From: CAVUDO01 sp963740255
Lineage (GTDB): Bacteria; Actinomycetota; Actinomycetes; Mycobacteriales; Cryptosporangiaceae
Direction: 5' to 3'
Assembly (NCBI GenBank): GCA_963740255.1
Contig: CAVUDO010000002.1
Coordinates: 372,001 to 436,000, forward strand
Length of the DNA stretch: 64,000 nucleotides
In this document: positions 15,975 through 25,205 of the stretch, piece by piece
How positions within the stretch are numbered: position 1 is the stretch's first letter
Layout of the letters: each line of letters opens with the position of its first letter
The notes under the pieces: generated by a model
What the model saw: only the letters and a program-made list of their open reading frames with translations
The model's database searches: none
Told to the model about the DNA's origin: nothing
Made by a program: the position numbers and the translations under genes

Positions 15975-17554
15975 TGTCGGGCCGCACCTCCTGTTGCGTC
16001 ACGCTACCCCGGCCATGGCGTTGGCCGAGGACAACGGTCACCGTCGTCCCCCGAGGACTCCTTGGCGCGATCTCCAGGCTCGCCCGCACCCGTTCGGCAC
16101 GTTCGGCCATGATCGACATCCCGTACCGGCGGTCGGGCACGCCGTCGGCCATGCCCCGACCATCATCGCTCACTTCGACCTGGGCGTAGGGGGGATCCAC
16201 CTCGCAGCTCACCCACAGGTTGGCCGCGCCGGAGTGCTTGCGGGCGTTCGTCACCGCCTCCTGCGCGATCCGCAGCAGCTCGGACTCCACCGCCGCCGGC
16301 AGCCGGGCGGTGGTCTCGTCCAGGCTCAGGTGCACCCGCAGCCCCGCCGACGCGCCGATCGTGCGGGCGTACTCGGCGATCGCGCTGCCCAGCCCGCCGT
16401 GCCGGTCGACGTCGCTGCGCAGCTCGAACAGGCTCAGTCGCAGCTCGGTGATCACCCGGGTCACCTCCGCGCGCAACGTGCGCAGCGTCGACTCGGCCGC
16501 GTCCGCCCCGGCGGGGAGCTCCGCGGTGGCGTTGTCGATGCCGTAGCCGACCATCACCAGCTCCTGCGCCACCCCGTCGTGGATCTCCCGGGCCAGGCGC
16601 TGCCGTTCCTCCACCGTGGCAAGAGCTCCGGACGTCGTCGAAGAGCAGCGCGGTCTCCAGTCGCAACGCGGCGTGGCCGGCGACCTCGGCCGCGGCACTG
16701 GTGGTCGCCGCCGGGTAGGCGCCGGACCGGTTCGCCTCCAGCACCACCAGGCCTACCGTGCGTACGCCGGTGACCAGCGGCAACACCAGCGTGGAGACCC
16801 CGCTGACCCGCCGCTCGCGGGCCAGCGAACGGGCTGCTGTCTGCGGCTGCTGGCTCACCCATGCCTCGGCGATCGGCGTGTCGGCGTCCAGTGAGGTCTC
16901 CCAGGCCGCGCGTTCGCGACCGCGCTGGGCGAGCACCTCCAAGCGGCCTCCGCCGCTGGCGGTGAACACCGCACCGCGGTCGGCCGGCGCCACCCGGCTG
17001 ATCTCCTCGAGCAGCCGCTCGGCGATGCTGCCCGGGTCGAGCGTGCCCGGGAGCTGGCGGGCGATCGTCCGCAGCTGGGTGAGCAGGCGGGTGGCCTGCG
17101 CGAACTCCGGTTCGGGCGGGACGTGCCGGGCGGCGATCGTCCGGTTCACGCCCACGCCGACGGCACCGGCCACCGCGGCGAGCACCACCCACTCCACGGC
17201 GTGCAGCCGGAAGTGCGCGTCGGTTCCGGCGCCGGTCACCCCGCCGGCCACCGTCAACGCGACGACCGCCGCGGCCATCGCGGCCGTCACCGCACGGCTG
17301 CCGATCAGGACGCCGGCGGAGAAGACCGGCGCGGCGAGGAACGGGAGCGTCGGCAGCCCGTGCTGACCCGGTGCCGTCGCCGCGACGGTGACCACCGCGA
17401 TCTCCGCCGCCCAGCCGATCCGGGTCAGCCACCGGTGTCCGGGCGCGAGCAGGCCCGGCGCCGTCGCGACGCCGAGCAGCAGCCACCAGGCGAGCGCATG
17501 TGTCGAGAAGCCGTGCAGCAGCATCAGCAGCGCCACCAGCGCCAGCAGGCACAC
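15964..17554 (-). pseudogene. GAF-domain sensor histidine kinase, frameshifted near 16,625
   Basis: The N-terminal part (17554 to about 16630) encodes several membrane helices and a GAF-like domain ending ETALLFDDVRS. The C-terminal part (about 16625 to 15964) continues in the next frame as LATVEERQRLAREIHDGVAQ, the HisKA_3 phosphoacceptor box. It goes on to an HATPase with EAVTNARKHSG and SDDGRGM. Removing one base in CGGAGCTCTTGCC (minus strand) restores one reading frame. Both halves look fully conserved, so a sequencing error or a very recent mutation is likely. It overlaps the response regulator by 11 bp. The start at 17554 is the first canonical codon in frame, though similar coding continues slightly upstream. 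Confidence 0.8.
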
Positions 17555-17621
17555 GCGGACGACCCTGGTCAGCGCGTGCGGGCTCAGCAGCCAGTCGCCG
17601 ACACCCGGCGCGGCCGCCGGT

Positions 17622-19412
17622 TCAGGCGTAGATCGCGGCGATCTCGTCGGCGTACCCCTTCGTCACGACGCCGCGCCGCAGCTTCAGGCTGGGCGTGATC
17701 TCGCCGCCCTCCTCGGTGAAGTCGCGCGGCAGGATGCGGAACTCCCGGATCGACTCGGCCCGGGAGACGACCTCGTTCGCACCGTCCACGGCCCGCTGGA
17801 TCTCCGCCCGCAGGTCGGTGTCCGTGGCCAGGTCGGCGACGGTGGCGTGGGCGGGCTTTCCGGCCTGGTCCTTCCAGGCCGGGAACGCGTCGGTGTCGAT
17901 CGTCACCAGGCAGCCGATGAACGGCCGGCCGTCGCCGACCACCACGCACTGGCTGACCAGCGGATGGGCCCGGAGCCGGTCCTCCAGCACGGCGGGGGCG
18001 ACGTTCTTGCCGCCCGCCGTGACGATCAGCTCCTTCTTTCGGCCGGTGATCGTGAGGAAACCCTGCTCGTCGAGGCTGCCCAGGTCGCCGGTGTGGAACC
18101 AGCGCTCGGCGTCGAGCGCCTCGGCGGTCGAGGTGGGGTCGTGCCAGTACCCGCGGAACACGTGGTCGCCGGTGACGAGCACCTCGCCGTCGTCGGCGAT
18201 CCGGACGGTGACCCCGGGCAGCGGGCGGCCCACGGTGCCGATCCGGTACGCCGACGCGGAGTTGGACGTGCTGGCGGGCGAGGTCTCGGTGAGGCCGTAC
18301 CCCTCGTAGATCGTCACGCCGATGCCGCGGAAGAAGTGCGCGAGCCGGGCGCCCAGCGGTGCGCCGCCGGAGACCGCCGCCTCGCACCGTCCGCCGAGGG
18401 CACCGCGCAACCGCCGGTAGACGAGCCGGTCGAACAGGCGGTGCGCGAGCCGGAGGCCCAGCCCGGCGCCGCCGCGGTCCAGCGCCTCGCTGTAGGCGAC
18501 CGCGACCGCCTCGGCCCGATCGAAGATCGCGCCCTTCCCGTCGGCGTGCGCGCGCTGGCGGGCGCCGTTGTAGACCTTCTCGAACACCCGCGGCACCGAC
18601 AGCACGAACGTCGGCCGGAAGCTGGCGAGGTCGGCCAGCAGGTTCTTCACGTCGGCGGTGTGCCCGAGCACCGCCCCGGTCTCGATCGAACCGAGCTGGA
18701 TCAGCCGGGCGAACGAGTGGGCCAGCGGCAGGAACAGCAGCGTGCTCGCACCCTCGTGGAACAGCGGCATCAGGCCGGGCAGGGAGTTGCCCACGTCGAA
18801 GAGCAGGTTGCGGTGGGTGAGAACGCAGCCCTTGGGCCGTCCGGTGGTGCCGGAGGTGTAGATGATCGTGGCGACGTCGTCGGCCCGCAGGGCCGTGCGG
18901 CGGGCCGCGATCTCGCCGTCGGGCACCTCGCAGCCGCCGGCCCGCAGGGCGTCGACGCCACCGGCGTCGATCTCCCAGACCGGGCCGAGACCGTCCATCT
19001 CGCCGCGGAGCCCCTCGACGAGGGCGGTGTGCGCGGCCGAACCGACCACGCAGGCGGCCGCCCCGGAGTCGCCGAGGATCCATCGCGCCTGCTCGGCCGA
19101 GGAGGTCTCGTAGATCGGCACGGTGATCGCGCCGGCCGCCCAGAGGGCGTAGTCGACGAGTGTCCACTCGTAGCAGGTCCTGGCCATCAGCCCGACCCGG
19201 TCGCCGGGCTGGATCCCGGCGGCGACCAGGCCCTTGGCGACCGCGACCACGTCGTCGCGGAACGCCGCCGCGGTGACCTCGCGCCACGCGCCGTCGAGCC
19301 GGCGGCTGATCGCGACCGACGCCGGCGCCTCGTCCGCGTTGCGCCACACCGGATCGGTGAGGTTGGCGGCGTGGGGAACCGTGTACTCCACCGGGACGGT
19401 GAACTCGCGCAC
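17622..19412 (-). CDS. Long-chain fatty-acid-CoA ligase, FadD15 type
   Basis: This AMP-forming acyl-CoA synthetase activates long-chain fatty acids in two steps via an acyl-adenylate. The P-loop-like motif IIYTSGTTGRPKG near residue 190, GYGLTETS and the adenylate motif FHTGDLG are present, as is the C-terminal lysine region (PSLKLRR). The 596 residues match mycobacterial FadD15 (Rv2187), which holds the same place in the block. The GTG at 19412 has an AGAGG ribosome site about 10 nt upstream. The frame stays open upstream as a shadow of the opposite strand. Confidence 0.93.
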   Translation of the reverse strand: MREFTVPVEYTVPHAANLTDPVWRNADEAPASVAISRRLDGAWREVTAAAFRDDVVAVAKGLVAAGIQPGDRVGLMARTCYEWTLVDYALWAAGAITVPIYETSSAEQARWILGDSGAAACVVGSAAHTALVEGLRGEMDGLGPVWEIDAGGVDALRAGGCEVPDGEIAARRTALRADDVATIIYTSGTTGRPKGCVLTHRNLLFDVGNSLPGLMPLFHEGASTLLFLPLAHSFARLIQLGSIETGAVLGHTADVKNLLADLASFRPTFVLSVPRVFEKVYNGARQRAHADGKGAIFDRAEAVAVAYSEALDRGGAGLGLRLAHRLFDRLVYRRLRGALGGRCEAAVSGGAPLGARLAHFFRGIGVTIYEGYGLTETSPASTSNSASAYRIGTVGRPLPGVTVRIADDGEVLVTGDHVFRGYWHDPTSTAEALDAERWFHTGDLGSLDEQGFLTITGRKKELIVTAGGKNVAPAVLEDRLRAHPLVSQCVVVGDGRPFIGCLVTIDTDAFPAWKDQAGKPAHATVADLATDTDLRAEIQRAVDGANEVVSRAESIREFRILPRDFTEEGGEITPSLKLRRGVVTKGYADEIAAIYA

Positions 19413-19545
19413 GTGCGCCTGGCCTCTCGCTGGTCGCTGCGGGTAGGGGCACCGTACCCGGCGGTGAGCCACCGCGGGAGGCGACGGTCCGCAGCCCGTC
19501 GGTTGCGCCGGGCGTCGCCGACGCGCGGGATGGCATGCTTCGGGA

Positions 19546-19950
19546 GTGCCCCACGTCGACCTGATCGAGGAGACCTGGCTGGCCGTGGCCGCGCCCCGGG
19601 TCGCCGCCGAGGTGCGCCGGCCGGAGTTCGCCGCGGCGTTGTGGCCGGACCTCACGCTGGCGGTGCACCGGGACCGCGGCGACGCCGGCCTGCAGTGGAC
19701 CGCGACCGGCCCGCTGGTGGGGAGCTGCGAGGTGTGGCTGGAGCCGCGGGGGGACGGGGTGATCGCCCACACCTTCCTGCGCGCCGACGTGACCCGGCGG
19801 GGGTCCACGACGGACGCGGCGGACCTGCCCTGGCGACAGGCGGCGGCCGAGCAGGGGCGCCGGGCCCGGCAGGCGAAGGCCGTCTGGTGGGCGGCGAAGG
19901 ACCGGCTCGAGCGCGGACGCCGTCCCGGCGAGCCCCCGGTCCCCGGCTGA
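19546..19950 (+). CDS. Polyketide-cyclase/SRPBCC-like small protein
   Basis: This 134-residue protein shows a weak START/SRPBCC pattern: HVDLIEETWLAVAAP at the start, WPDLTLAVHRDRG, then GSCEVWLEP and GVIAHTFLRAD, followed by a long basic C-terminal helix. The binding cavity ligand is unknown. The position between FadD15 and the true SRPBCC gene matches Rv2186c of mycobacteria. The GTG at 19546 has no ribosome site but has CATGCT 6 nt upstream, another leaderless candidate. It ends one base before the metallophosphoesterase start. Confidence 0.7.
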   Translation: MPHVDLIEETWLAVAAPRVAAEVRRPEFAAALWPDLTLAVHRDRGDAGLQWTATGPLVGSCEVWLEPRGDGVIAHTFLRADVTRRGSTTDAADLPWRQAAAEQGRRARQAKAVWWAAKDRLERGRRPGEPPVPG

Positions 19951-19951
19951 C

Positions 19952-20731
19952 GTGCGGGTCCACGTCGTCTCCGACGTCCACGGCCACGTCGAGGCCCTGC
20001 GCAGCGCCGGCGACGGCGCGGACGCGCTGATCGTGCTGGGCGACCTGATGAACTATCTCGACTACGCGGATCCGTCCCAGGGCATTCTCGCCGACCTGGT
20101 CGGGGCCGGCACCGGTCAGCTCTTCGCCGACCTGCGCAAGGAGCACCGGTTCGCCGAGCTACGGGCGGCCGGAGCGTCGGCGATGGCCACCCTCGCCGAC
20201 CCGGTCGCGGCGGTCACGGCCGCGGCGCGGGCCCAGTACGCGGCGCTGTTCGCCGCGATGCCGAAACCGGCGTACTGCATCCACGGCAACGTCGACATCC
20301 CCGCGCTCTGGCCCGAGTTCCTGTCCGAGGGACACCGGATGCTGGACGCGGACGTGGTCGAGCTGGACGGATGGCGGTTCGGGTTCGTCGGCGGCTGGCC
20401 GCGCCGGACGTCCGGCAAACCGTTCGTCCCGTTCGGCGCGGACGTCAGCGAAGCGGAGTACGCGGCCAAGGTGGAGTCGCTCGGCGAGGTCGACGTGCTC
20501 TGCTCGCACGTGCCGCCGACGGTGCCGGAGCTGCGCTACGACACGGTGAGCCGGGCGTTCGAGGTGGCCAGTCCCGCGTTGCTCGCCGCGATCCACCGGG
20601 TGCGGCCGCGGTACGCGCTGTTCGGCCACGTGCACCAGCCGCTGCAGGCGCGGATGCGGATCGGGCGCACCGAGTGCGTCAACGTGGGGCACTTCCGGGC
20701 CACTGGGCGGCCGTTCGTGCTGTCCTGGTGA
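19952..20731 (+). CDS. Calcineurin-like metallophosphoesterase
   Basis: This 259-residue protein has the dimetal phosphoesterase motifs in order: SDVHGH (Asp-x-His) at residues 7-12, VLGDLMN, GNVD near residue 110, a His in CSHVPP, and GHVHQP near residue 226. All metal ligands are present, so it should hydrolyse a phosphomonoester or phosphodiester. The substrate is unknown. It starts at a GTG one base after the previous stop, indicating co-transcription. Confidence 0.88.
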   Translation: MRVHVVSDVHGHVEALRSAGDGADALIVLGDLMNYLDYADPSQGILADLVGAGTGQLFADLRKEHRFAELRAAGASAMATLADPVAAVTAAARAQYAALFAAMPKPAYCIHGNVDIPALWPEFLSEGHRMLDADVVELDGWRFGFVGGWPRRTSGKPFVPFGADVSEAEYAAKVESLGEVDVLCSHVPPTVPELRYDTVSRAFEVASPALLAAIHRVRPRYALFGHVHQPLQARMRIGRTECVNVGHFRATGRPFVLSW

Positions 20732-20800
20732 CGGAGCGGCCTTACCCCGGTGACCGTGGTGGCGGACGGCGTCATCGGCGAGCACGGTGACCTGGCCGTC

Positions 20801-20842
20801 GCGGTGCGGTGAACGCGGTGCGGTGAACGCGGTGCGGTGAAC
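20801..20842 (+). repeat. Three exact 14-bp tandem repeats
   Basis: Three head-to-tail copies of GCGGTGCGGTGAAC lie in the 205-bp gap between the phosphoesterase and SRPBCC genes, followed by a degenerate partial copy. No coding is evident. The origin could be slippage. Its position about 95 bp before the SRPBCC start would allow a regulatory effect. Confidence 0.9.
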
Positions 20843-20936
20843 GCGGCGCGGCCGGCGCGCGGACCGGTCGTGGACACGCGGCGCGGCACGGCCGCCCACG
20901 GCCGCTGGCCTGCGCCGGGACGGTAGCGTTGCGGGC

Positions 20937-21383
20937 ATGGCGGACTCCTCCCAGCAGTCGATCACCATCGCCGCGCCGGCCGACCAGGTTGCCGCCGTGA
21001 TCACCGACTTCGCGTCGTATCCGGAGTGGGTCGGCGCGCTGAAGACGGTCGAGGTGGTGGAGGAGTTCGAGGACGGCTACGCCAGCCAGGTGCGGTTCGT
21101 GGTCGACGCGGGCATCGTCTCCGACGACTACGTGCTTCGCTACGCCTATTCCGAGGACCTGTCCCGGATCGAGTGGGAGCTGGTCAAGGGCCAGACCCAG
21201 AAGAGCCAGGAAGGCTCGTACGACCTGGCCGACAACGGCGACGGGACGACCACGGTCACCTACACGCTCGCGGTGGAGCTGACCGTCCCGATGCTGGGCA
21301 TGTTCAAGCGCAAGGCCGAGAAGGTCATCATGGACACCGCGCTGAAGGACCTGCGGAAGCGGGTCGAGGCGCGGCAGGGTTGA
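20937..21383 (+). CDS. SRPBCC (polyketide cyclase/dehydrase-like) protein
   Basis: This 148-residue START-like protein corresponds to mycobacterial Rv2185c. The pattern SITIAAPADQVAAVITDFASYPEW marks the first strand and helices, and the long C-terminal helix (EKVIMDTALKDLRKRVEA) closes the ligand cavity. Such proteins bind hydrophobic ligands. The reaction or ligand is unknown. The ATG is preceded by TAGCGT 7 nt upstream and no ribosome site. It lies directly before the ArsA-like ATPase gene, an arrangement kept in many actinobacteria. Confidence 0.85.
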   Translation: MADSSQQSITIAAPADQVAAVITDFASYPEWVGALKTVEVVEEFEDGYASQVRFVVDAGIVSDDYVLRYAYSEDLSRIEWELVKGQTQKSQEGSYDLADNGDGTTTVTYTLAVELTVPMLGMFKRKAEKVIMDTALKDLRKRVEARQG

Positions 21384-21477
21384 GCCGGACGTACGGTCCG
21401 GCCGCCGGGGCGCGGCGCCGGATAGGCTTCGGCCACCAACTCCCACCGACCTCCCACCGACCGAGGTGTGCCGACCC

Positions 21478-22677
21478 GTGCGGGTAGTCCTGTTCACCGG
21501 TAAGGGCGGCGTGGGCAAGACCACGTCGGCCGCGGCCACCGCCGTGCTCGCCGCCCGGGCCGGCCACCGCACGCTGGTGCTCTCCACCGACCCCGCGCAC
21601 TCGCTCGGCGACGCCCTCGACCTGCCGCTGGGCCCGACGCCGGTGCGGATCGCCGAAGGGCTGGACGCGGTGCAGTTCGACGCGCTGCGGCGTTTCGAGG
21701 AGTCCTGGTCGGACGTGCGTGGCTACCTCGTGTCGCTGCTGCGCCGCGGGGGTCTCGACGACGTCGCGGCCGAGGAGGTCGTGGTGCCGCCTGGGGTCGA
21801 GGAGGTGCTGGCGCTGCTGGAGGTGCGGGCGCTGGCCGCGACGGGCGCCTGGGACGTGCTGGTCGTGGACTGCGCGCCGACCGCCGAGACGCTCCGCCTG
21901 CTCGCCCTGCCGGCGGCGCTGCGCTGGTACGTCGACCGCCTCGTGCCCAGCCACCGGCGCCTGGCCGGGGCGTTGCGCCCGTTGCTGGGGCGGGAGCTGG
22001 GCGACCTGCTGCCCGACGATGCCGTCGTCACCGCGGCGAGCCGCCTCGCCGAAGCGCTCGCGGACGTGCAGGAACTGCTCGGCGACGCCTCCACCACGTC
22101 CGTGCGGCTGGTGCTCACCCCCGAGGCGGTGGTGCTGGCCGAGACCCGCCGGACGTTCACCAGCCTCGCGCTGTACGGCTTCGCCGTGGACGGCGTGGTG
22201 GTCAACCGGGTGATCCCGGACGGCGACGATCCCTGGCGCGCCGGCTGGGCCGCCGTGCAGGCCGAGCACCTGGCCGAGACCCGCCGCAGCTTCGCGGGCG
22301 TGCCGATCCGGACCGTGCCGTACCTGCCGCGCGAACCGCGCGGGATCGCCGCGCTGGGCGACCTCGGCGAGGCCCTGTACGCCGGCGACGATCCGGTGGC
22401 GGGCGTGCCGGCGGAGCCGCCGATGACGGTCCGGACCGCCGAGGACGCCCGGATCCTGTCCCTGGCGCTGCCGCTGGCGGCCACGGCGGACGTGGACCTC
22501 GCCCGGGTCGCCGACGACCTCGTCGTCACGGTCGGTGGGCACCGCCGGGTGCTGGCGCTGCCCGAGGCGCTGCGCCGGGCGGTGGTGGGCGGAGCGGAGC
22601 TGCGGGACGGGCGGCTGGACATCCGGTTCGTGCTGCCCGACCCGGCGCCGGTACCAGCCGCTGGTGGTGCGCGGTGA
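21478..22677 (+). CDS. ArsA/GET3-family P-loop ATPase
   Basis: This 399-residue protein starts with the deviant Walker A loop GKGGVGKTT at about residue 8, followed by STDPAHSLGDAL (switch I) and VVDCAPTAETLR (Walker B/switch). These mark the ArsA/Get3 family. No arsenic-resistance genes are nearby, and actinobacterial members such as Rv2184c have no proven arsenite role. A C-terminal alpha-crystallin-like beta domain is suggested by residues about 310-395. The GTG at 21478 has GAGG upstream; a GTG at 21466 is a possible alternative. It overlaps the next gene by 4 bp. Confidence 0.87.
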   Translation: MRVVLFTGKGGVGKTTSAAATAVLAARAGHRTLVLSTDPAHSLGDALDLPLGPTPVRIAEGLDAVQFDALRRFEESWSDVRGYLVSLLRRGGLDDVAAEEVVVPPGVEEVLALLEVRALAATGAWDVLVVDCAPTAETLRLLALPAALRWYVDRLVPSHRRLAGALRPLLGRELGDLLPDDAVVTAASRLAEALADVQELLGDASTTSVRLVLTPEAVVLAETRRTFTSLALYGFAVDGVVVNRVIPDGDDPWRAGWAAVQAEHLAETRRSFAGVPIRTVPYLPREPRGIAALGDLGEALYAGDDPVAGVPAEPPMTVRTAEDARILSLALPLAATADVDLARVADDLVVTVGGHRRVLALPEALRRAVVGGAELRDGRLDIRFVLPDPAPVPAAGGAR

Positions 22678-23087
22678 CCGGACGCCCGGAGCCCGGTCCG
22701 CTCCCCGACGAGGCCGCCCGGTTGGTCGAGGCCGCATTGGACTGGGCCCGCCGGTCCGTTCCCGAGGGTTGGGCCGAGGGGGACTGCACCGGGTGCCCGG
22801 CCTGCCGGACGGTGCGTGCCGTGCACAGCGGCTCGCCGGAGCTGACCGAGAAGCTGACCGCCGCGGTCACCGATGTCGCCGCGGCGGCGAGCGGTCTGCT
22901 GCGGGTGCTCTCCGAGGCCCGCGGTACCGGCGAGGGCCGTGCCGGCACCACCTCCGGCACCACCTCCGGGGCCGACGCGTCCAAGCCAGGCACGTCCGAG
23001 CCCGGCGCGGCCGGTGCCGGGGCGGGCAAGCCGCCGTCCGACGGCGACGGTCCGGGGCCGACCGTCCAGCGGATCGAGGTCACGTGA
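22674..23087 (+). CDS. Conserved actinobacterial protein with C-x2-C-x2-C motif
   Basis: This 137-residue protein has a helical N-terminus (ARLVEAALDWARR) and a CTGCPAC motif near residue 38 that could bind metal. Its second half is Gly/Thr/Ser/Ala-rich and probably disordered, and contains a short duplicated Gly-Thr-Thr-Ser segment. The GTG at 22674 overlaps the ArsA stop by 4 bp. Related small genes sit between ArsA and glucokinase in Streptomyces. The function is unknown. Confidence 0.75.
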   Translation: MTGRPEPGPLPDEAARLVEAALDWARRSVPEGWAEGDCTGCPACRTVRAVHSGSPELTEKLTAAVTDVAAAASGLLRVLSEARGTGEGRAGTTSGTTSGADASKPGTSEPGAAGAGAGKPPSDGDGPGPTVQRIEVT

Positions 23088-23130
23088 CCGGCCCGGGACA
23101 CCCCGGCCGGACCGGCAGGGTGAGGGGTCG

Positions 23131-24081
23131 ATGACGGGCGGACTGACGGTCGGGGTGGACGTCGGCGGCACGAAGGTGCTCGGGGGAGTGGTCGGGGAGG
23201 ACGGCAAGGTGCTCGCGGTCGTGCGGCGGCCCACGCCGGCCGGCGACGCCCAGCAGACCGCGCGCGCGATCGCCGACGTGGTGGGCGAGCTCGACGAGGA
23301 GTACGACCTGGCAGCCGTCGGCGTCGGTGCCGCCGGCTGGATCGACGCGACCCGCTCGATCGTGGTGCACGCACCCAACCTCGCCTGGCGGAACGAACCG
23401 CTGCGGGAGCGGGTGGAGGAACTCGTCCACCTGCCGGTCGTGGTGGAGAACGACGCCAACGCGGCGGCCTGGGCCGAGTACCGGTTCGGCGCCGGTCAGG
23501 GTGCGGACCCGCTGCTGCTGGTCACCGTCGGGACGGGCATCGGTGGGGGCGTGGTCCTGGACGGCCGGCTGTACCGGGGTGCGCACGGGATGGCGGCCGA
23601 GTTCGGGCACGTCCGGGTGGTCCCGGACGGACGGCCGTGCGGCTGCGGCGACCACGGCTGCCTGGAGCAGTACGCGAGCGGAACGGCGCTCGTCCGGCAG
23701 GCCCGGGCCGGCGCCCAGGACGATCCGACCGGCGCCGCAGAGATGCTCGCACTGGCCGGCGGCGATCCGGAGAAGGTCGAGGGTCCGCACGTCACGGCGG
23801 CCGCACGCAACGGGGACCGGGTGGCGCTGGGGGCCTTCGAGGTGGTCGGCGGGTGGCTCGGTCGCGGCCTGGCCGACCTTGTCTCGGGATGGGACCCGAG
23901 CGTGCTGGTCGTCGGCGGCGGGGTCGCGGAGGCGGGGGAGCTGCTGGTCGGGCCCGCCCGGGCCGCGTTCGCCGAGGCAGTCGCGGCCCGCGGCCGCACC
24001 CAGGTGGCCGAGATCAGGGTGGCGGCCATGGGCAACGAGGCCGGTCTGGTCGGTGCGGCCGACCTGGCCCGGCTGCGATGA
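23131..24081 (+). CDS. ROK-family glucokinase
   Basis: This 316-residue kinase phosphorylates glucose with ATP, the entry step to glycolysis. It has the ATP phosphate loop DVGGTK, the sugar-binding ENDANAAAWAE and the ROK zinc signature with CGCGDHGCLEQYASG near residues 168-183. In Streptomyces the homologous GlkA also takes part in carbon catabolite repression. It has no extra N-terminal HTH, so it is an enzyme rather than a repressor. The gene overlaps the following hydrolase by 4 bp (ATGA). Confidence 0.92.
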   Translation: MTGGLTVGVDVGGTKVLGGVVGEDGKVLAVVRRPTPAGDAQQTARAIADVVGELDEEYDLAAVGVGAAGWIDATRSIVVHAPNLAWRNEPLRERVEELVHLPVVVENDANAAAWAEYRFGAGQGADPLLLVTVGTGIGGGVVLDGRLYRGAHGMAAEFGHVRVVPDGRPCGCGDHGCLEQYASGTALVRQARAGAQDDPTGAAEMLALAGGDPEKVEGPHVTAAARNGDRVALGAFEVVGGWLGRGLADLVSGWDPSVLVVGGGVAEAGELLVGPARAAFAEAVAARGRTQVAEIRVAAMGNEAGLVGAADLARLR

Positions 24082-24773
24082 CCGCGGCGACCCCGTGCGT
24101 CCTGCGCGTGCTGACCTGGAACGTGCACGGCCTCCGCGACGACGTCGACGCCCTGACCAGGACCATTGCCGACACCCGGGCCCATGTGGTCTGCCTGCAG
24201 GAGGCGCCCCGGCACCTCCGGTGGCGGGCCCGCTCCGCCGCGCTGGCCCGGCGATGCGGCATGGTCGTGCTGGCCGGGGGCGGGGAGGAGGCCGTGGGGA
24301 ACCTGCTGCTCTGCTCGATGGCGGTCACGGTGCGGTCCACGAAGTCCGTCCGCCTGCCGTTGACACCCGGTGAGCAGCCGCGGGCCGCGGCCCTGGCCCG
24401 GTGCGCGCTGGGCAGCGCCCCGTTCACCGTGGTCGGGGTCCACCTCGGGCTTCATCCGGCGGAACGGCTGCGCCACGTGCCTGTGCTGCTCGCCGAGGCC
24501 ACCGCGGGCGGCGACCCGGTCGTCCTCGCCGGTGACCTGAACGAGTGGCCGGGAGGACCGGTCTGGGAGGGCCTGGGAGGTCCGCTCCGCGACGCCGCGG
24601 GGGCCGACGGGACGCCGACGTTCCGCTGCGGCGCGCCGGCACACCGCATCGACGCGATCTTCGCCGACCCGGCGCTGGCCGTTCGGCGCTACGCGGTGCT
24701 CGACACCCCGACCGTGCGGCGGGCCAGCGACCACTTCCCGGTCTACGCCGAGCTGGCGCTGCCCACCGGCTGA
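24078..24773 (+). CDS. Endonuclease/exonuclease/phosphatase family protein
   Basis: This 231-residue protein shows the EEP fold motifs in order: LTWNVHGLRDD (Asn), VVCLQEAP (Glu metal ligand), VGVHLGLHP (catalytic His), LAGDLNEWP (Asp, Asn), RIDAIFADP (Asp) and RASDHFPVYAEL (terminal Asp-His pair). All active-site residues are present. DNA, phosphoinositide or sphingomyelin-like substrates are all possible. It starts within the glucokinase stop and runs 31 bp into the opposing small gene. Confidence 0.87.
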   Translation: MTAATPCVLRVLTWNVHGLRDDVDALTRTIADTRAHVVCLQEAPRHLRWRARSAALARRCGMVVLAGGGEEAVGNLLLCSMAVTVRSTKSVRLPLTPGEQPRAAALARCALGSAPFTVVGVHLGLHPAERLRHVPVLLAEATAGGDPVVLAGDLNEWPGGPVWEGLGGPLRDAAGADGTPTFRCGAPAHRIDAIFADPALAVRRYAVLDTPTVRRASDHFPVYAELALPTG

Positions 24774-25060
24774 GCGTCCGCCCACGGGCCGCCGCGGGTG
24801 GCTCCGCCGTTCAGCGGGCGTACCACCCGCACCGCGACCAGCCATCGTTCCAGCGGCAGCGACCGGCCACGCCGCACCGCGGCACCGGCGTCCCGGAGCA
24901 CCCCGTCCGGAACGGTCGCGAGCGCGGCGACCTCCGGGCGGCCCAGGAACGACTCGAGTTCGGGCTCGTCGAGCGAGCCCGGGTCATGCCCGGTGAGTTC
25001 GCACCACAGCAGGAAGACCTGCTCGGCACGGGACGTCCGGCGGGACAGCGTGACGACCAT
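24743..25060 (-). CDS. Hypothetical protein
   Basis: This 105-residue protein is not recognised. The first 85 residues read like a folded helical domain (EQVFLLWCELTGHDPGSL, ESFLGRPEVAALATV, LERWLVAVRVVRPL), and the last 20 are Gly/Ala/Ser-rich. The ATG at 25060 has a GGAGG ribosome site 8 nt upstream, which supports real translation. It overlaps the end of the EEP gene convergently by 31 bp. A sequence of this amino-acid balance is unlikely to be a chance frame in such GC-rich DNA. Confidence 0.6.
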   Translation of the reverse strand: MVVTLSRRTSRAEQVFLLWCELTGHDPGSLDEPELESFLGRPEVAALATVPDGVLRDAGAAVRRGRSLPLERWLVAVRVVRPLNGGATRGGPWADAQPVGSASSA

Positions 25061-25205
25061 CTCCGACACCTCCGACGCCCACGGTGGGCGGGGCGGGCGT
25101 CGGCACCGCTGCGGCCCGGTGACGTGTCGGACAACAGCGGGAGTCGCTTTCGTGCCCGGGTGACCACCTGCCGACGGGACGGTGAACGGACGTGCGCAGG
25201 CCCGG

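Noticed and set aside
17388..20030. An 880-codon plus-strand frame opposite the acyl-CoA synthetase
   Set aside because: Its composition is that of reverse-complement GC-rich coding. The minus strand encodes a clear FadD15-type enzyme.
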